Below the pieces are notes generated by a model, which worked only from the letters and a program-made list of their open reading frames with translations, did not search any database and was not told where the DNA came from. Below are positions 8,903 to 19,139 of a stretch of 64,000 nucleotides of DNA, piece after piece. Origin of the DNA: Rudanella lutea DSM 19387 (GTDB taxonomy: Bacteria; Bacteroidota; Bacteroidia; Cytophagales; Spirosomataceae); NCBI RefSeq assembly GCF_000383955.1, contig NZ_KB913013.1, positions 2,462,694 through 2,526,693 on the forward strand. Reading direction: 5' to 3'. Both the position numbers and the translations under genes were made by a program. The number at the start of each line of letters is the position of its first letter. Within the stretch, counting starts at the first letter, position 1.

Positions 8903-11299
8903 CTACTGCTCCAGTTCAAACCCGCCTTTTTTCTTGGTGGCCTGCCGGAATCGGTAGCTGATCGTCAGGTTGATTTGCCGGAGCCGCCCCTGCCCAATGC
9001 TCGACGTATAGAAGTTGGCCCCCTCCGTAATCGAACGAAACTTACGCGAGTTGAACACGTCGATCACGTTGAGCGTCATGGTGCCGTTCTTGTTAAAAAT
9101 CTCGCGGCTAACGGCCAAATCGAGCGCAGCCAGCGCTTTCTGACGGCCCTGCGGCAGTTGCTGTGGGGCATCGTAATTGCCCCGCAGTTGCAGGTCGGTG
9201 CCTTTCACCACTGTAAACCGCGAGCTAAGCCGGGTAAACCAGGCGTAGGTATCGCTCTGAAAATCCGAATCGAGGTTGGCGCCGTCGGTCATGGCCCGGA
9301 AGAAGTTGAAGTTACCATCGAGTTTCCACCACTTTGCCAACGCATACGACCCGGCAAACTCAATACCGTAGGCATTCTCGGTTGCGAGGTTTTCGGGCCG
9401 GGTAGTAGCCATACCCTGCGCATCGACCCGCCGAATCCGTAGAATTTTGCCGGTCGTGTAGCGGTAATAGGCCGACGAGCTAATGGAGCCTTTCTCGAAG
9501 TATTTGATATGCCCCAGCTCGTAAGCATCCGTAAACTCAGGGTTCAGGTCGGGGTTGCCGCTGAAGAAGTTACGGGCATCGCTGAAGGTCATGAACGGGC
9601 TCAGGTCGTTGTAAGTTGGCCGACGCACCCGGCGGCTGTAGCTGATTTGCAGGGCGTGCTGCCGGGGTAAATCGTAGGTCATGTGCACACTCGGAAACAG
9701 GTTGGCATAGGCCCGCGGGTTCACCTCGTTGGTTTGTTTGAGGGTTGTTTTCACGTCAGTCCATTCGGCGCGCACACCGGCCTGATACGAGAGCCGACCG
9801 TTTTTGTTGCCCACAATCCCGTACAACGCGTTGATTTTTTCTTCGTACACAAAGTTGTTGGTCAGGCCCGGCAGCGGCACGTACACACCCGCGTTGTTCT
9901 GTTGCGTCACCGAATAGTCGTTGGTCATGTCGCGGTCGCTGCTCCGCACCCCGGCCTCAAACTTACCCTGCTTGGCAAACGGGTGTACGTAATCAATTTG
10001 CAGCAGCAACTGCTTTTCGCCTTCATCGTTGACGGAGCGTTGGCGGTTTAGCGGAATGGCGGGCGTACGGCCATCAGGCTTGTACAACTGCTGGGTAAAC
10101 AGCTGATCGGAGCTTTCCCAGTTGTCGAGCAACCGAATATCGGCCGACAGTTCGTGGCCTTTGCGCAGAAATGAGCGCTTGTAGGTGATGGCATACTCGG
10201 AGTTTGGCTCCGTTTCGGTTTCGTCCTGCGTGCGGTAGGTCACGCCGAGGGGGTTGGCCATTGAGTTCACAAAATCGCGGTAGTAAATGTCGGCATAACG
10301 CTTGCCTTTGCTACCCCGGTAGGTGTACGAACCGGTCAGAATGTTGCGCTCATTGAAAAAGTAATCGATACCCGCCTGAATGTTGTTATTCATGACCCGT
10401 TGCCGAAAATCGCCGTTCTGCTGGCTAATCAGGGTCGAGTCGTTGCGGTAGACTTCCTGATAGAGCGAGTTGCGACCCGGACGCCGACGGTACGCAATCG
10501 TGTAATTGACAAAGAAATTGAGGTTTTTCTTGCGGTAGTTGAGGTTGGTAGCTACCCCCAAATTGGCCGGATACCCCGTAATCAGGTCGACCGAGCTGTT
10601 GAAACCCTCCTGCCGTTCTTTTTTAAGCACAATATTGATTACCCCACCCATACCTTCGGCTTCGTACCGGGCCGATGGGTTGGTGATCACCTCGACGCGC
10701 TCAATCTGACTTCCCTGTAACTGTTGCAGGCCCGCGCCCCCTTTGAAACTCACCAGCCCCGACGGCTTTCCGTCGATCAGAATCCGGACGCTGCCACTAC
10801 CGCGCAGGCTAATGTTGCCCTCTACATCGACCGCTACCGACGGAATATTGCGCATCACGTCGATGGCCGTACCACCCGCGTTAGCAAGGTCTTTCCCAAC
10901 GTTGAAAATCTTTTTATCTAAGGCCAGTTCCATTTGGCTCTTTTCGCCCTGCACCACCACCTCAGCTAACCGCTGCGCCGACGTTTTTAGCACAACAGTC
11001 CCTATTTGCACGTCGGCATTGGCCACCCGCACGGGCGAGATTACTTTGCTCAGGTACGCTACCGATGAGATTTTGAGGTAATACTGACCGGCTGCAACCG
11101 GAATCGTAAACGTACCGGCTTCGTTGGCGGTAGCGCCAGCCACCAGCGCAGAATCGGCACTTCGGTGCAGAGCCACCGTGGTAAACGGCACGGGCGCGTT
11201 CTGCTCATCAACGAGGGTTCCGCGAACCGACACGGGCGTTTGGGCAAAAACAGATGAACCTAAGCAACCAACCAACAACAATAGGTATAAATTCTTCAT
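8903..11299 (-). CDS. TonB-dependent outer-membrane receptor (outer membrane beta-barrel family)
   Basis: 798 residues. A signal peptide (ending VFAQ) is followed by a carboxypeptidase-regulatory-like domain at residues ~25-105 (VRGTLVDEQNAPVPFTTVAL). A TonB plug covers ~110-230 (AIDVMRNIPSVAVDVEGNI, GVINIVLKKE). The rest is a large beta-barrel rich in aromatic strands and ending in an aromatic-rich strand. It should import a bulky ligand powered by TonB. The family is PF14905-like and is different from the SusC type at 13077. It is separated from the SusD gene by a hairpin, so it is probably a separate transcription unit. The ligand is unknown. Confidence 0.88.
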   Translation of the reverse strand: MKNLYLLLLVGCLGSSVFAQTPVSVRGTLVDEQNAPVPFTTVALHRSADSALVAGATANEAGTFTIPVAAGQYYLKISSVAYLSKVISPVRVANADVQIGTVVLKTSAQRLAEVVVQGEKSQMELALDKKIFNVGKDLANAGGTAIDVMRNIPSVAVDVEGNISLRGSGSVRILIDGKPSGLVSFKGGAGLQQLQGSQIERVEVITNPSARYEAEGMGGVINIVLKKERQEGFNSSVDLITGYPANLGVATNLNYRKKNLNFFVNYTIAYRRRPGRNSLYQEVYRNDSTLISQQNGDFRQRVMNNNIQAGIDYFFNERNILTGSYTYRGSKGKRYADIYYRDFVNSMANPLGVTYRTQDETETEPNSEYAITYKRSFLRKGHELSADIRLLDNWESSDQLFTQQLYKPDGRTPAIPLNRQRSVNDEGEKQLLLQIDYVHPFAKQGKFEAGVRSSDRDMTNDYSVTQQNNAGVYVPLPGLTNNFVYEEKINALYGIVGNKNGRLSYQAGVRAEWTDVKTTLKQTNEVNPRAYANLFPSVHMTYDLPRQHALQISYSRRVRRPTYNDLSPFMTFSDARNFFSGNPDLNPEFTDAYELGHIKYFEKGSISSSAYYRYTTGKILRIRRVDAQGMATTRPENLATENAYGIEFAGSYALAKWWKLDGNFNFFRAMTDGANLDSDFQSDTYAWFTRLSSRFTVVKGTDLQLRGNYDAPQQLPQGRQKALAALDLAVSREIFNKNGTMTLNVIDVFNSRKFRSITEGANFYTSSIGQGRLRQINLTISYRFRQATKKKGGFELEQ

Positions 11300-11417
11300 A
11301 CCTGTAGAAGAGACCGCCCGGTTTGCTTTACTGTAAAAAGGGGGATTTTAAAGGCAGGATGAGGTAGGTTTAGGAAATCCTACTATGCATTCCGGGAGTC
11401 ATTGAACTGTAAACCCC

Positions 11418-11469
11418 AAACGCGCGTCGGGGCGGCAAACCATATGGTCTGCCGCCCCGACGCGCGTTT
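11418..11469. terminator. Long hairpin, probable terminator after the SusD gene
   Basis: A perfect 20-bp stem (11418-11437 with 11450-11469) has a 12-base loop that is itself palindromic (CCATATGG). It sits 18 bp past the stop of the SusD-like gene. The T-run is stronger on the + strand than on the minus strand. Confidence 0.65.
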
Positions 11470-11486
11470 TTTATTAGCTGATACGC

Positions 11487-13049
11487 TTAGTTCGGATAAC
11501 CCGGATTCTGCGTTTTCAGGTTCGGGTTGTTGAGCATCTCCGGCCGGGGCAGGGGCAGCAACAGGTGCTTCTGCTCCAGAGCCTTGTTGGTGCTCAGGTT
11601 CACGTGACCCACAAAGTTGTCAAAGCCTTTGGTCGTCTCGTTGAACACTTTCCGCAAACGAACCATATCAAACCAGGTGATCTGCTCGTAGCAGAACTCA
11701 TACCAGCGCTCGCGCCATACGGCCTCGCGGAAGCTGTTCTGCGTGAACGTACCCAGTGCCGGAGTCGTCAGCTTAGCGCGGTCGCGGATACGCTTCAGAG
11801 CCTCAACCGTAGCGGCCGTTGGGCCACCTACTTCGTTTTGCGCTTCGGCAAAAATCAGCAGTGTTTCGGCAAACCGAATCTGCGGTACGTTCAGGTTGTT
11901 GTTCCGCGTACCGGCTACACCCTGCGTACCGTTTGACGTCCGGTTGAAGTGCTTGAACACATACGGACGGCCCAACTCAAACCGGGCACCGGTTCCGTTG
12001 GTGAAGTACGTCGTGTAGAAGTACCCTTCCTGATCCTTCGTACGGAGGTCGCCCGCTTCGTACGAGTTGTAGAACGACAGCGTTGGAATGGAGCTACCTG
12101 TACCCGTTGGGCCGTTGAAGTTAATCGGCTTGAAGTTTCCGTAGAAGTTATCCATCGGGTTACCTGCTACCACGGCGTTGTACTGAAGCTGGAACAGGTG
12201 CTCCGTCCGGTTTTTCAGGCTTTCGCGGTGTACATCTTCAAACGTCGGGAACAAGTTGATTGTACCGGGGTTCGCATTGGCGTACGTGATTACCTCCAGG
12301 GCCTTGTCGGCAGCCAGCTTGTAGTGCGTAGCGCCTTTCGCCAGCGGGAAGCCCGCCATTGTCAGGTACACTTTAGCCAGTTGGGTTTTCACTGCTGCCA
12401 GGTTTACCCGGCCGCTTGCATCCATCCAGGGCAGACCAGCCGCTTCAGCCGCTTTCAGGTCTTCCACAATCAGGTTGTACACGCTTTCCTGCGGAGCACG
12501 AGCAGGCAGGAAGTCCTCTGACGTAGCCGTTTGGGGCTTCGTAATGAGCGGAATATCGCCCCATAACCGTACAGCCGTAAAGTACGCCCATGCCCGGAGG
12601 AAGCGAGCCTCACCCAGAATTTTGGCCTTTTGGGCGTCCGGCATCGGCGTGATAGCCGGTACCCGGTCGAGCACGAGGTTGGCATTGGCAATTACCCGAT
12701 ACAGACCGTTCCAGTAGTTTACGATGTGTGCTGTATTGCCATCGTGCGAGAGGCTGTAGAGGTTGTTCAGGTCTGAGTTCTGCGCCGTTTCGGTGGTTGA
12801 GGTACCTGTCATGGCCTCCAACAACTGCCAGTTCGACGAGAAAATACCCGCACCACCTCCGAAGAAGCGCGTATCGGCGTAAACGGCCGCCAGACCCGCT
12901 TCAGCATGATCAGGAATAGTAAAGAAATTGTCAGGCTGGAGGTTCGATGGCGGTTGTTCGTCGAGGAAATCAGAACAACCAACAGGGCCAAGCAGAACGG
13001 TTCCGCAGAGCAATGCTTTGGTTATGGATTTTGCAATGGAATATCGCAT
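11487..13049 (-). CDS. SusD/RagB family nutrient-binding outer-membrane lipoprotein
   Basis: 520 residues. A signal sequence has a lipobox at LGPVGC, so it is a surface lipoprotein. The N-terminal SusD-like domain (DFLDEQPPSN ... RFLRAWAYFTAVRLWGDIPLI) contains the TPR-like helices, and the C-terminal RagB/SusD domain ends with the usual KHLLLPLPRPEMLNNPNL...NPGYPN. It forms a lid on the SusC partner encoded 27 bp upstream. Together they take up glycans or peptides. No glycoside hydrolase is nearby, whereas an M28 peptidase is, so peptide uptake is a reasonable inference. Confidence 0.93.
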   Translation of the reverse strand: MRYSIAKSITKALLCGTVLLGPVGCSDFLDEQPPSNLQPDNFFTIPDHAEAGLAAVYADTRFFGGGAGIFSSNWQLLEAMTGTSTTETAQNSDLNNLYSLSHDGNTAHIVNYWNGLYRVIANANLVLDRVPAITPMPDAQKAKILGEARFLRAWAYFTAVRLWGDIPLITKPQTATSEDFLPARAPQESVYNLIVEDLKAAEAAGLPWMDASGRVNLAAVKTQLAKVYLTMAGFPLAKGATHYKLAADKALEVITYANANPGTINLFPTFEDVHRESLKNRTEHLFQLQYNAVVAGNPMDNFYGNFKPINFNGPTGTGSSIPTLSFYNSYEAGDLRTKDQEGYFYTTYFTNGTGARFELGRPYVFKHFNRTSNGTQGVAGTRNNNLNVPQIRFAETLLIFAEAQNEVGGPTAATVEALKRIRDRAKLTTPALGTFTQNSFREAVWRERWYEFCYEQITWFDMVRLRKVFNETTKGFDNFVGHVNLSTNKALEQKHLLLPLPRPEMLNNPNLKTQNPGYPN

Positions 13050-13076
13050 GGTAGCTTCAAAAGTTTGGAATAGGGT

Positions 13077-16000
13077 TTACAAAGTAAGCTGCAGACCCAG
13101 CATGTAAGTTGTTGGCTTCGGATAGTTGTGCCAGATCATACCTTGTGAGAAGGCACTGTTACCACCACCCTGGTTAGTCGGCGTCACTTCAGGATCACCC
13201 ACGATTGGATCATCAACCAGCAGGAAGAAGTTCTGAACCGTGGTGTAGAAGCGCAGGCGGCTTACTTTCATGCGGCTTGCCACTTGTGAAGGCAGCGTGT
13301 AACCGAACAACAGGTTACGGCCCCGCAGGAACGATCCGTCTTTGATCCAGTGGCTGTCTACGTTGGTTACGTAGCCGGCACGCGTTTCCCGAACCTCGGC
13401 AATCGGCGTGTTCTGGTTCTGTGGTGTCCAGGCGTTCAGTACCGACTTGTAGCTGTTAGCCAGTGCCTGACGGTCTTCGCTGGCGTGCAGGTTCATCATC
13501 ATTACGTCGTTGCCGTACATGAACTGCAATTCGAGCGTAGCGTCGAAGTTGCCAAACTTGAACTGGTTCGTCAGAGCGCCCCAGCCTTTCGGGCTACCAT
13601 TACCGATAATGCTCCGGTCAGCGTCGTTGATTACCTTGTCGCCGTTCACGTCGAGGTACTTGATGTCACCCGGCAGAATGGTCAGGTTGTTCCGGTAGCT
13701 CGTAAACTTAGCAGCTTCTTCACGCTCCGCTTCGCTCCATACACCCAGGCGAGTCAGACCCCAGAATGAACCAACTGGCGCACCTACCCGGATAATGTTG
13801 GTTGGGTTGGTGAAGTTCGGGCCACCTACGTTGAAGATGTCGGCAGGCGTAGCCAGCGTCAGTACCTTGTTGCGGTTGAGCGACAGGTTAAACGAGGTAT
13901 TCCACGAGAAACCACCCCGGCTTACGTTCACCGTATTCAAACCAAATTCAAATCCTTTGTTCTCCATCGAACCTACGTTCCGGCGGATCGTAGCGTAACC
14001 ACTCGACTGCGGTACGGGGGCATCGAGGAGCATGTCGGTCGTCAAACGATAGTAGTAGTCAGCCTCCAGGTTAACACGACCGTTGAACAGGCTCACTTCC
14101 AGACCTACGTCCGACTGAGCCGTTTTTTCCCAACGAAGGTCGGGGTTGGCCAGACGGTTGATACCCGTTCCGCTCACCCGCGTATCGTTGTAAACGGCCG
14201 CGTAAGTAGAGCTGAGTGTTGCGAGCGACTGATAGGTCGGAATTTCGGAGTTACCCGTCTGACCATAGCTGGCGCGCAGCTTGAGGTTCGATACAATCGG
14301 GTTGCCTTTGAGGAAGTCCTCTTCCGATACCCGCCATGCCACAGCCGCCGATGGGAAGAAGGCAAACTTGTGGTTATCACCGAATCGCGACGAACCGTCG
14401 GCCCGGCCTGTTACGGTCAACAGATACTTCTCTTTGTAACCGTAGTTAACCCGACCAAAGTAGGAGTTAAAGGCAAACCGCGATGCATTTGAACCAACCT
14501 GTGGGTTGGTAGCACCGGCACCCAGGTTGTTAAATCCGAAGTAGTCCGTTGCAAAGTTGTTCACCTGAGCGTTCATCGAGAAGAAGTTATTCTCCTGCCA
14601 TGAAACCCCCAACAGACCCTGGATTGAGTGATCGGTGCCGATTTGACGGTTGTACGTCAACAGGTTTTCCAGCGACCAGAACGTTTCTTTCTGGTTGTAG
14701 GTCCGGGCGTTACCGTTACCACCGATGTTGAGCGTACGAGTCTGCGATTCGTTGTTCTCCTGCGTTACGATGTTCGTACCCAGGATCGTTTTGAACTCCA
14801 GACCTTTCGCCAGGTTCAGGTTAGCGTAGAGGCTACCAAGTACCGTTTGGGTGTTCAGGATGTACTTACGACCCATCAGACGGTGTACCGAGCTCATGGT
14901 ACCTTCGGCGCTGGGGTAATCCCGGTTGTTGGCAAACTGACCGTTGGCATACCGTACAGGCAGGAACGGGAAATCCTCCACAATCTGCCGCGCTACGGCG
15001 TCATTGATATCGACCAGGTTCTCCGCCTGGTTGTTGTAGCTCAACGTACCACCAATCTTGAGCCATTTTTTCACCTGATCGTCTATCGTAAAGCGGCCTG
15101 AGTAGCGCTTCATGTACGATGTTTTGATGAGACCCTGATCATCGCGGTAACCCAGCGAGAGCGAGTACTGCGTGCGCTCGCTACCACCGCTAAAGCCCAA
15201 CTGATGGTTTTGCGACAGTTTGTTTTGAGTCGACTCCTTAAACCAGTCGGTATCGTACAGTGGGTTCAGATTTTCGTCGAACACACCGGGGAAGTTGGCG
15301 CTGTATGCTTTCCGACGGGCAATGGGGTCGAGGTACGTGTACTGACCAGCCGCCCAGCCTTTCGGGTCATACTTGGCGATGTTTTTGTACGCCAGTTCTT
15401 CCGTTGCCAGATACTCACGGGCGTTGAGCACCTGCGGACGGTTGGGTCCGATGGTGTTCACGCTGAAGTCGGCGTTGTACGTTACGGTACCTTCGCCTGC
15501 TTTTCCTTTCTTGGTGGTTACGAGGATAACCCCGTTGGCACCCCGTGCTCCGTAAATAGCCGTCGACGATGCATCTTTCAGTACCTCGATCGACACGATG
15601 TCGTTCGGGTTGATGTAGTCGATAGCCGAGCTAAACTGGTTCTGGTTACCTTGTGGCAACAGTACCCCGTCGACTACGTACAGCGGGTTGTTTGATGAGT
15701 TGATTGAGCTGAAACCACGAATACGCACGGTAGTACGACCACCCGGACGACCCGAGTTCGTGTTTACCTGTACACCCGGCATACGGCCCGACAGCGCCTG
15801 GTTGAGCGACGGCGCCGGACGCTCCATAATCTGGTCAGCTTTCACACCCGCTACCGAACCCGTCAAATCGGACTTACGGACAGTACCGTAACCGATTACC
15901 ACGACTTCGTTCAGTTGCTTGTTGTCGGCTTGCAGCGTCAGGTTGATGGTAGTCTGGTTGGTGACCGCTACCTCCTGGGCTGTATAACCCACAAACGAAA

Positions 16001-16313
16001 ATACCAGCGTTGCACCCGCATCGGGTACCTCAAGCCGGAACCGGCCATCGGCATCCGTCACAGTCCCGCGTGTAGTGCCTTTCATCACTACACTTACGCC
16101 GGGCAGGGCAGAGTTGGCATCATCTACCACCCGGCCGGTAATGACCCGCTCAACGGCTTTTGTATCCGTTGCTATGTGCTCTTCAATCGCTAGGCGATCC
16201 TTAGCGACCGCGCCATACGTCAGACTGGTGCATGAGATTGCCATGAACACCTGTAGTGCGGCAACCCCCATCCATCTGCGTGGCCCAATTAAGGTTGGTA
16301 TAGATTTACTCAT
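13077..16313 (-). CDS. SusC/RagA family TonB-linked outer-membrane transporter
   Basis: 1078 residues. The N-terminus has an atypical hydrophobic leader, then a carboxypeptidase-D regulatory-like domain at ~55-135 (VITGRVVDDANSALPGVSVV), the SusC hallmark LNEVVVIGYGTVRKSDLTGS, a TonB plug (APSLNQALSGRMPGVQV) and a 22-strand-type barrel up to the C-terminus MLGLQLTL. It forms the channel under the SusD lid. It is followed at 27 bp by susD in the same direction. The 239-bp upstream gap is AT-rich and holds the likely promoter. Confidence 0.94.
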   Translation of the reverse strand: MSKSIPTLIGPRRWMGVAALQVFMAISCTSLTYGAVAKDRLAIEEHIATDTKAVERVITGRVVDDANSALPGVSVVMKGTTRGTVTDADGRFRLEVPDAGATLVFSFVGYTAQEVAVTNQTTINLTLQADNKQLNEVVVIGYGTVRKSDLTGSVAGVKADQIMERPAPSLNQALSGRMPGVQVNTNSGRPGGRTTVRIRGFSSINSSNNPLYVVDGVLLPQGNQNQFSSAIDYINPNDIVSIEVLKDASSTAIYGARGANGVILVTTKKGKAGEGTVTYNADFSVNTIGPNRPQVLNAREYLATEELAYKNIAKYDPKGWAAGQYTYLDPIARRKAYSANFPGVFDENLNPLYDTDWFKESTQNKLSQNHQLGFSGGSERTQYSLSLGYRDDQGLIKTSYMKRYSGRFTIDDQVKKWLKIGGTLSYNNQAENLVDINDAVARQIVEDFPFLPVRYANGQFANNRDYPSAEGTMSSVHRLMGRKYILNTQTVLGSLYANLNLAKGLEFKTILGTNIVTQENNESQTRTLNIGGNGNARTYNQKETFWSLENLLTYNRQIGTDHSIQGLLGVSWQENNFFSMNAQVNNFATDYFGFNNLGAGATNPQVGSNASRFAFNSYFGRVNYGYKEKYLLTVTGRADGSSRFGDNHKFAFFPSAAVAWRVSEEDFLKGNPIVSNLKLRASYGQTGNSEIPTYQSLATLSSTYAAVYNDTRVSGTGINRLANPDLRWEKTAQSDVGLEVSLFNGRVNLEADYYYRLTTDMLLDAPVPQSSGYATIRRNVGSMENKGFEFGLNTVNVSRGGFSWNTSFNLSLNRNKVLTLATPADIFNVGGPNFTNPTNIIRVGAPVGSFWGLTRLGVWSEAEREEAAKFTSYRNNLTILPGDIKYLDVNGDKVINDADRSIIGNGSPKGWGALTNQFKFGNFDATLELQFMYGNDVMMMNLHASEDRQALANSYKSVLNAWTPQNQNTPIAEVRETRAGYVTNVDSHWIKDGSFLRGRNLLFGYTLPSQVASRMKVSRLRFYTTVQNFFLLVDDPIVGDPEVTPTNQGGGNSAFSQGMIWHNYPKPTTYMLGLQLTL

Positions 16314-16552
16314 ACATTTTTCTGACTCCGCTAAGAGTCGTTAGGAAAAATTAAAGTTAAAAGTGGACAAATACCGTCATCAAAAAGAGTATACCAACGG
16401 GCCAACTACTGCTAAATACAAAGAAATAATTTTTAAAAAATTTTAACATATCTCTTTCCTGCACGAATGGCTACATAATTAAGGAGTTACGGGGGTAGGG
16501 TTTACCAGATGGGGTTTTTACCCGAACCAATTGGTAGCCCGCATAAGCGCCC

Positions 16553-18781
16553 CTAACGCCCTCCACCGACCGATGCAGGCCGGTTCATGGCTTCGGTCAA
16601 CGAGGCCAGTTTTTCACTCAGCACCGTGATTGCTTTCCGGTAGCGGGTTTCCAGATCGGGCAGGTTTTTGGTCGATTTGAGCGATGCTTCGTACAGGAAC
16701 CCCGGCAGCATCCAGGACGCATACCCACTGTAGGGGTCCGACGATGCGTACAGCGACCGGTACCAGTTGCCAAAAGCCATCCCTTTAGGATCAATAAACG
16801 ATTGTTCGAGCTGCCGCAGGGTTTGGTTCAGCAGGGCCAGTTTGTCGGTCTTATTACTCTGAAGGTACAGCCGACGGGCGCTCTCGGCGGCTTCGGCGTT
16901 TTTCTTCAAGATAGCCACATCAGCCAGTAGCGGCTCAATGCTGTAGGTGGGGGCATAGGCCCGGATGGCTTTCTCGGCAGCCCGCAGGTGGGTTTCCAGA
17001 TCGGTGGCATACCGCACCACATCGAAAGGCAACAAATCGGCGTTGGCCAGCCGGGTGGTCAGGGTACCCACTACCTGCTCCATCATGGGGCCCATTTTAT
17101 AGGTAGAGTCGGTGAATTTGTTATAGAAATACAGGTCGTCGTATTGCGAGTGGTAGAGCGTAGGGCCTTCCATACCGGCGCTCAGGGCGGGCATACCTAC
17201 GTGCATGTACGGACCAATGTGGTCAGAACCTCCGCCGAGGTTTCCAATAATAGGCTCGCCACTCACCACCGCCGGAGCCGAGGAGCCCGTCACGCGGGCA
17301 GGGCCGACCGGGGCTTTCTGATCGAGCCAATGCTGGTACACGGTTTTGTTGGAATCGGGGTACTGCACTGATTTGGTAGCCTCGATCAATAACCCTTTCA
17401 ACGAGGGCGACGCGCTACCCCCAAATTTCCGGCCCGACACAGCCGCGTCGAAGTTCATGTAGGCTACGGCTTTTTGCACCAGCTCATCGCGAAACTGCTC
17501 GCTCCACTCCGCCGACCCAATCACGCCAAACTCTTCGGCATCCCAATGGGCAATTTTGATTGTCCGGCGGGGGCGTTGCCCGGCTTTGGCCTGCTTTCCG
17601 AGTGTTTCGGCCATGCTCAACAACATAGATGTGCCCGAGTTGGGGTCGGTCGCCCCGAAGGCCCAGGCATCGTAATGACAGCCCGCAATGACCCACTCGT
17701 CGGGAAACTCGCTACCCACCAGCGTACCCACCACCTGATACACCCGCTGAATCCCTTTCTGCTGCTGTACGTTCAGGCGCACCGTCAGGTCGGGGCCTCC
17801 TTCGAGCCGGTACGTAAACGGTAAGCCCCCCTGCCAGCCCGCCGGTACGGCCCGCGTGCCAGTCATGCGTTTCAGAATCTCAACGGCCGATCCATACGGC
17901 AGGGGCGTTACCGGGATTTTGTGCAGAGCTACGTCTTTCAAATCAAGACGTTTGACCCTGGCAGGGCCATCCATCGGCAGGGCGGGTTCGCCGGGCGTGA
18001 GGGGGTCGCCCGTGTACGGAACCGTCAGTAGCGACCCGCGCTGAATCACGCTTTCGCTGTAAAAAGGTCCCTCAGGAAAGGTGAGGCCGCGCACGTAGCC
18101 CGCATCGGCCGGGTCGGTGAAAATCAAAAGCCCGATAGCCCCGGCAGCCTCGGCATGTTGCGCTTTGTACCCGCGAAAGTTGCCGCCGTACCGCGCCAGC
18201 ACAATTTTACCCGCCACCGAAATACCCATGGCTTTGAGGGCTTCAAAGTCCTCTTTACGGCCGTAGTTGGCATACACCACGGGGGCTGTTACGTCGCCAT
18301 TGCCCGAGTAGGCATTCCAGCCGGGCATAATGCGGGGATCACCGGAGTACTTGTCTTCCCGGAATACAAACTCTTTGGTGTTGATGGGTACCCGCGTGGG
18401 TGTTACCACCTCAACCTCAATGGTACCGGGTCCCTTGGGCAGGTAAACATCGTGCGGGTAGATATCGACTTTCCAGCCGGCCTTCCGCATGGTCTCGGCG
18501 ATGTAGTCGCGCACTTTCTCGTTTTCGGGCGAGCCCGCTACGTGCGGTACACTGCACAGGCGTTCGAGGTGCTGTCTGAAACGGGCTGGGTCTTGCTGCG
18601 CCTTAAAGTCGGCTTCGACTTTGAGCTGTACCGCCTGCCGGTCGGGCGAGAAGCCGGTCAACGCAGCCGGGGTGTTTTGCGCCAGGGTGGTGAGCGTCAG
18701 ACCCGACAGAAGCAGGGCGGGCCATACCCGCTTTCCCAAATGGGTCGGTTGGCGGAGTGCCGTTTGTAATGGAGTGATCAT
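16553..18781 (-). CDS. M28 family zinc metallopeptidase (glutamate carboxypeptidase II-like)
   Basis: 742 residues from the start at 18781 (MITPLQTALRQP); an ATG 39 bp upstream precedes the signal peptide and is less likely. The signal peptide ends near TLAQ. A PA domain (~150-300; GKIVLARYGGNFRGYKAQHA) is inserted before the catalytic domain. Visible zinc ligands are His/Asp in GCHYDAWAFGATDPNSGT, Glu-Glu in HWDAEEFGVIGS, Asp in NFDAAVSG, and a late His in YHSQYDDLYFY. A transferrin-receptor-like dimerisation domain closes the protein. It removes C-terminal residues from peptides in the periplasm. It precedes the SusC/SusD pair on the same strand. Confidence 0.92.
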   Translation of the reverse strand: MITPLQTALRQPTHLGKRVWPALLLSGLTLTTLAQNTPAALTGFSPDRQAVQLKVEADFKAQQDPARFRQHLERLCSVPHVAGSPENEKVRDYIAETMRKAGWKVDIYPHDVYLPKGPGTIEVEVVTPTRVPINTKEFVFREDKYSGDPRIMPGWNAYSGNGDVTAPVVYANYGRKEDFEALKAMGISVAGKIVLARYGGNFRGYKAQHAEAAGAIGLLIFTDPADAGYVRGLTFPEGPFYSESVIQRGSLLTVPYTGDPLTPGEPALPMDGPARVKRLDLKDVALHKIPVTPLPYGSAVEILKRMTGTRAVPAGWQGGLPFTYRLEGGPDLTVRLNVQQQKGIQRVYQVVGTLVGSEFPDEWVIAGCHYDAWAFGATDPNSGTSMLLSMAETLGKQAKAGQRPRRTIKIAHWDAEEFGVIGSAEWSEQFRDELVQKAVAYMNFDAAVSGRKFGGSASPSLKGLLIEATKSVQYPDSNKTVYQHWLDQKAPVGPARVTGSSAPAVVSGEPIIGNLGGGSDHIGPYMHVGMPALSAGMEGPTLYHSQYDDLYFYNKFTDSTYKMGPMMEQVVGTLTTRLANADLLPFDVVRYATDLETHLRAAEKAIRAYAPTYSIEPLLADVAILKKNAEAAESARRLYLQSNKTDKLALLNQTLRQLEQSFIDPKGMAFGNWYRSLYASSDPYSGYASWMLPGFLYEASLKSTKNLPDLETRYRKAITVLSEKLASLTEAMNRPASVGGGR

Positions 18782-18847
18782 CGCGTTTCGGTTGTAGGAA
18801 AACGCGTTCAAAGTAGGCAAACCCCCGCACGTTCACAAACCGGCACA

Positions 18848-19048
18848 CTATTGGTCCGACTCCTCGTCGCGGCCACTCGTCGGCTGGACACCCGTGTTGG
18901 GTTTACTTTTCCGCTTCCGCAGAGCCTCACTCAATATAAACTCAATTTGCCCGTTCACACTCCGAAACTCTTCCTGCGCCCAGCGTTCGAGTTCCTTCAG
19001 CGTGTCGGGATTGATCCGAAGAACAAATGCTTTTTTTTCGGTAGCCAT
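18848..19048 (-). CDS. Arc/ribbon-helix-helix small DNA-binding protein
   Basis: 66 residues. AFVLRINPDTLKELERWAQEEFRSVNGQIEFILSEAL has the strand-helix-helix pattern of Arc/MetJ proteins: the strand FVLRI would contact the DNA groove, and FRSVNGQIEFIL is the second helix. It lies downstream of the SPFH gene on the same strand, separated only by the heptad hairpin at 19054-19138. SPFH plus Arc-like pairs recur in Bacteroidota, so a functional link is likely. Its operator is not identified. Confidence 0.8.
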   Translation of the reverse strand: MATEKKAFVLRINPDTLKELERWAQEEFRSVNGQIEFILSEALRKRKSKPNTGVQPTSGRDEESDQ

Positions 19049-19053
19049 AATTT

Positions 19054-19138
19054 CAGTGAACAGTGAACAGTGAACAACGAACAGGCAGGGTTAACCAAAA
19101 CTGTTCGTTGTTCACTGTTCACTGTTCGTTGTTCACTG
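19054..19138. repeat. Intergenic inverted repeat made of 7-bp units (GTGAACA)
   Basis: The left arm 19054-19084 and right arm 19101-19138 share a perfect 24-bp inverted match and are each built from the heptamer CAGTGAA/CAACGAA. It fills the gap between the SPFH and Arc-like genes and may act as a weak terminator or RNA-stability hairpin. Confidence 0.85.
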
Positions 19139-19139
19139 C

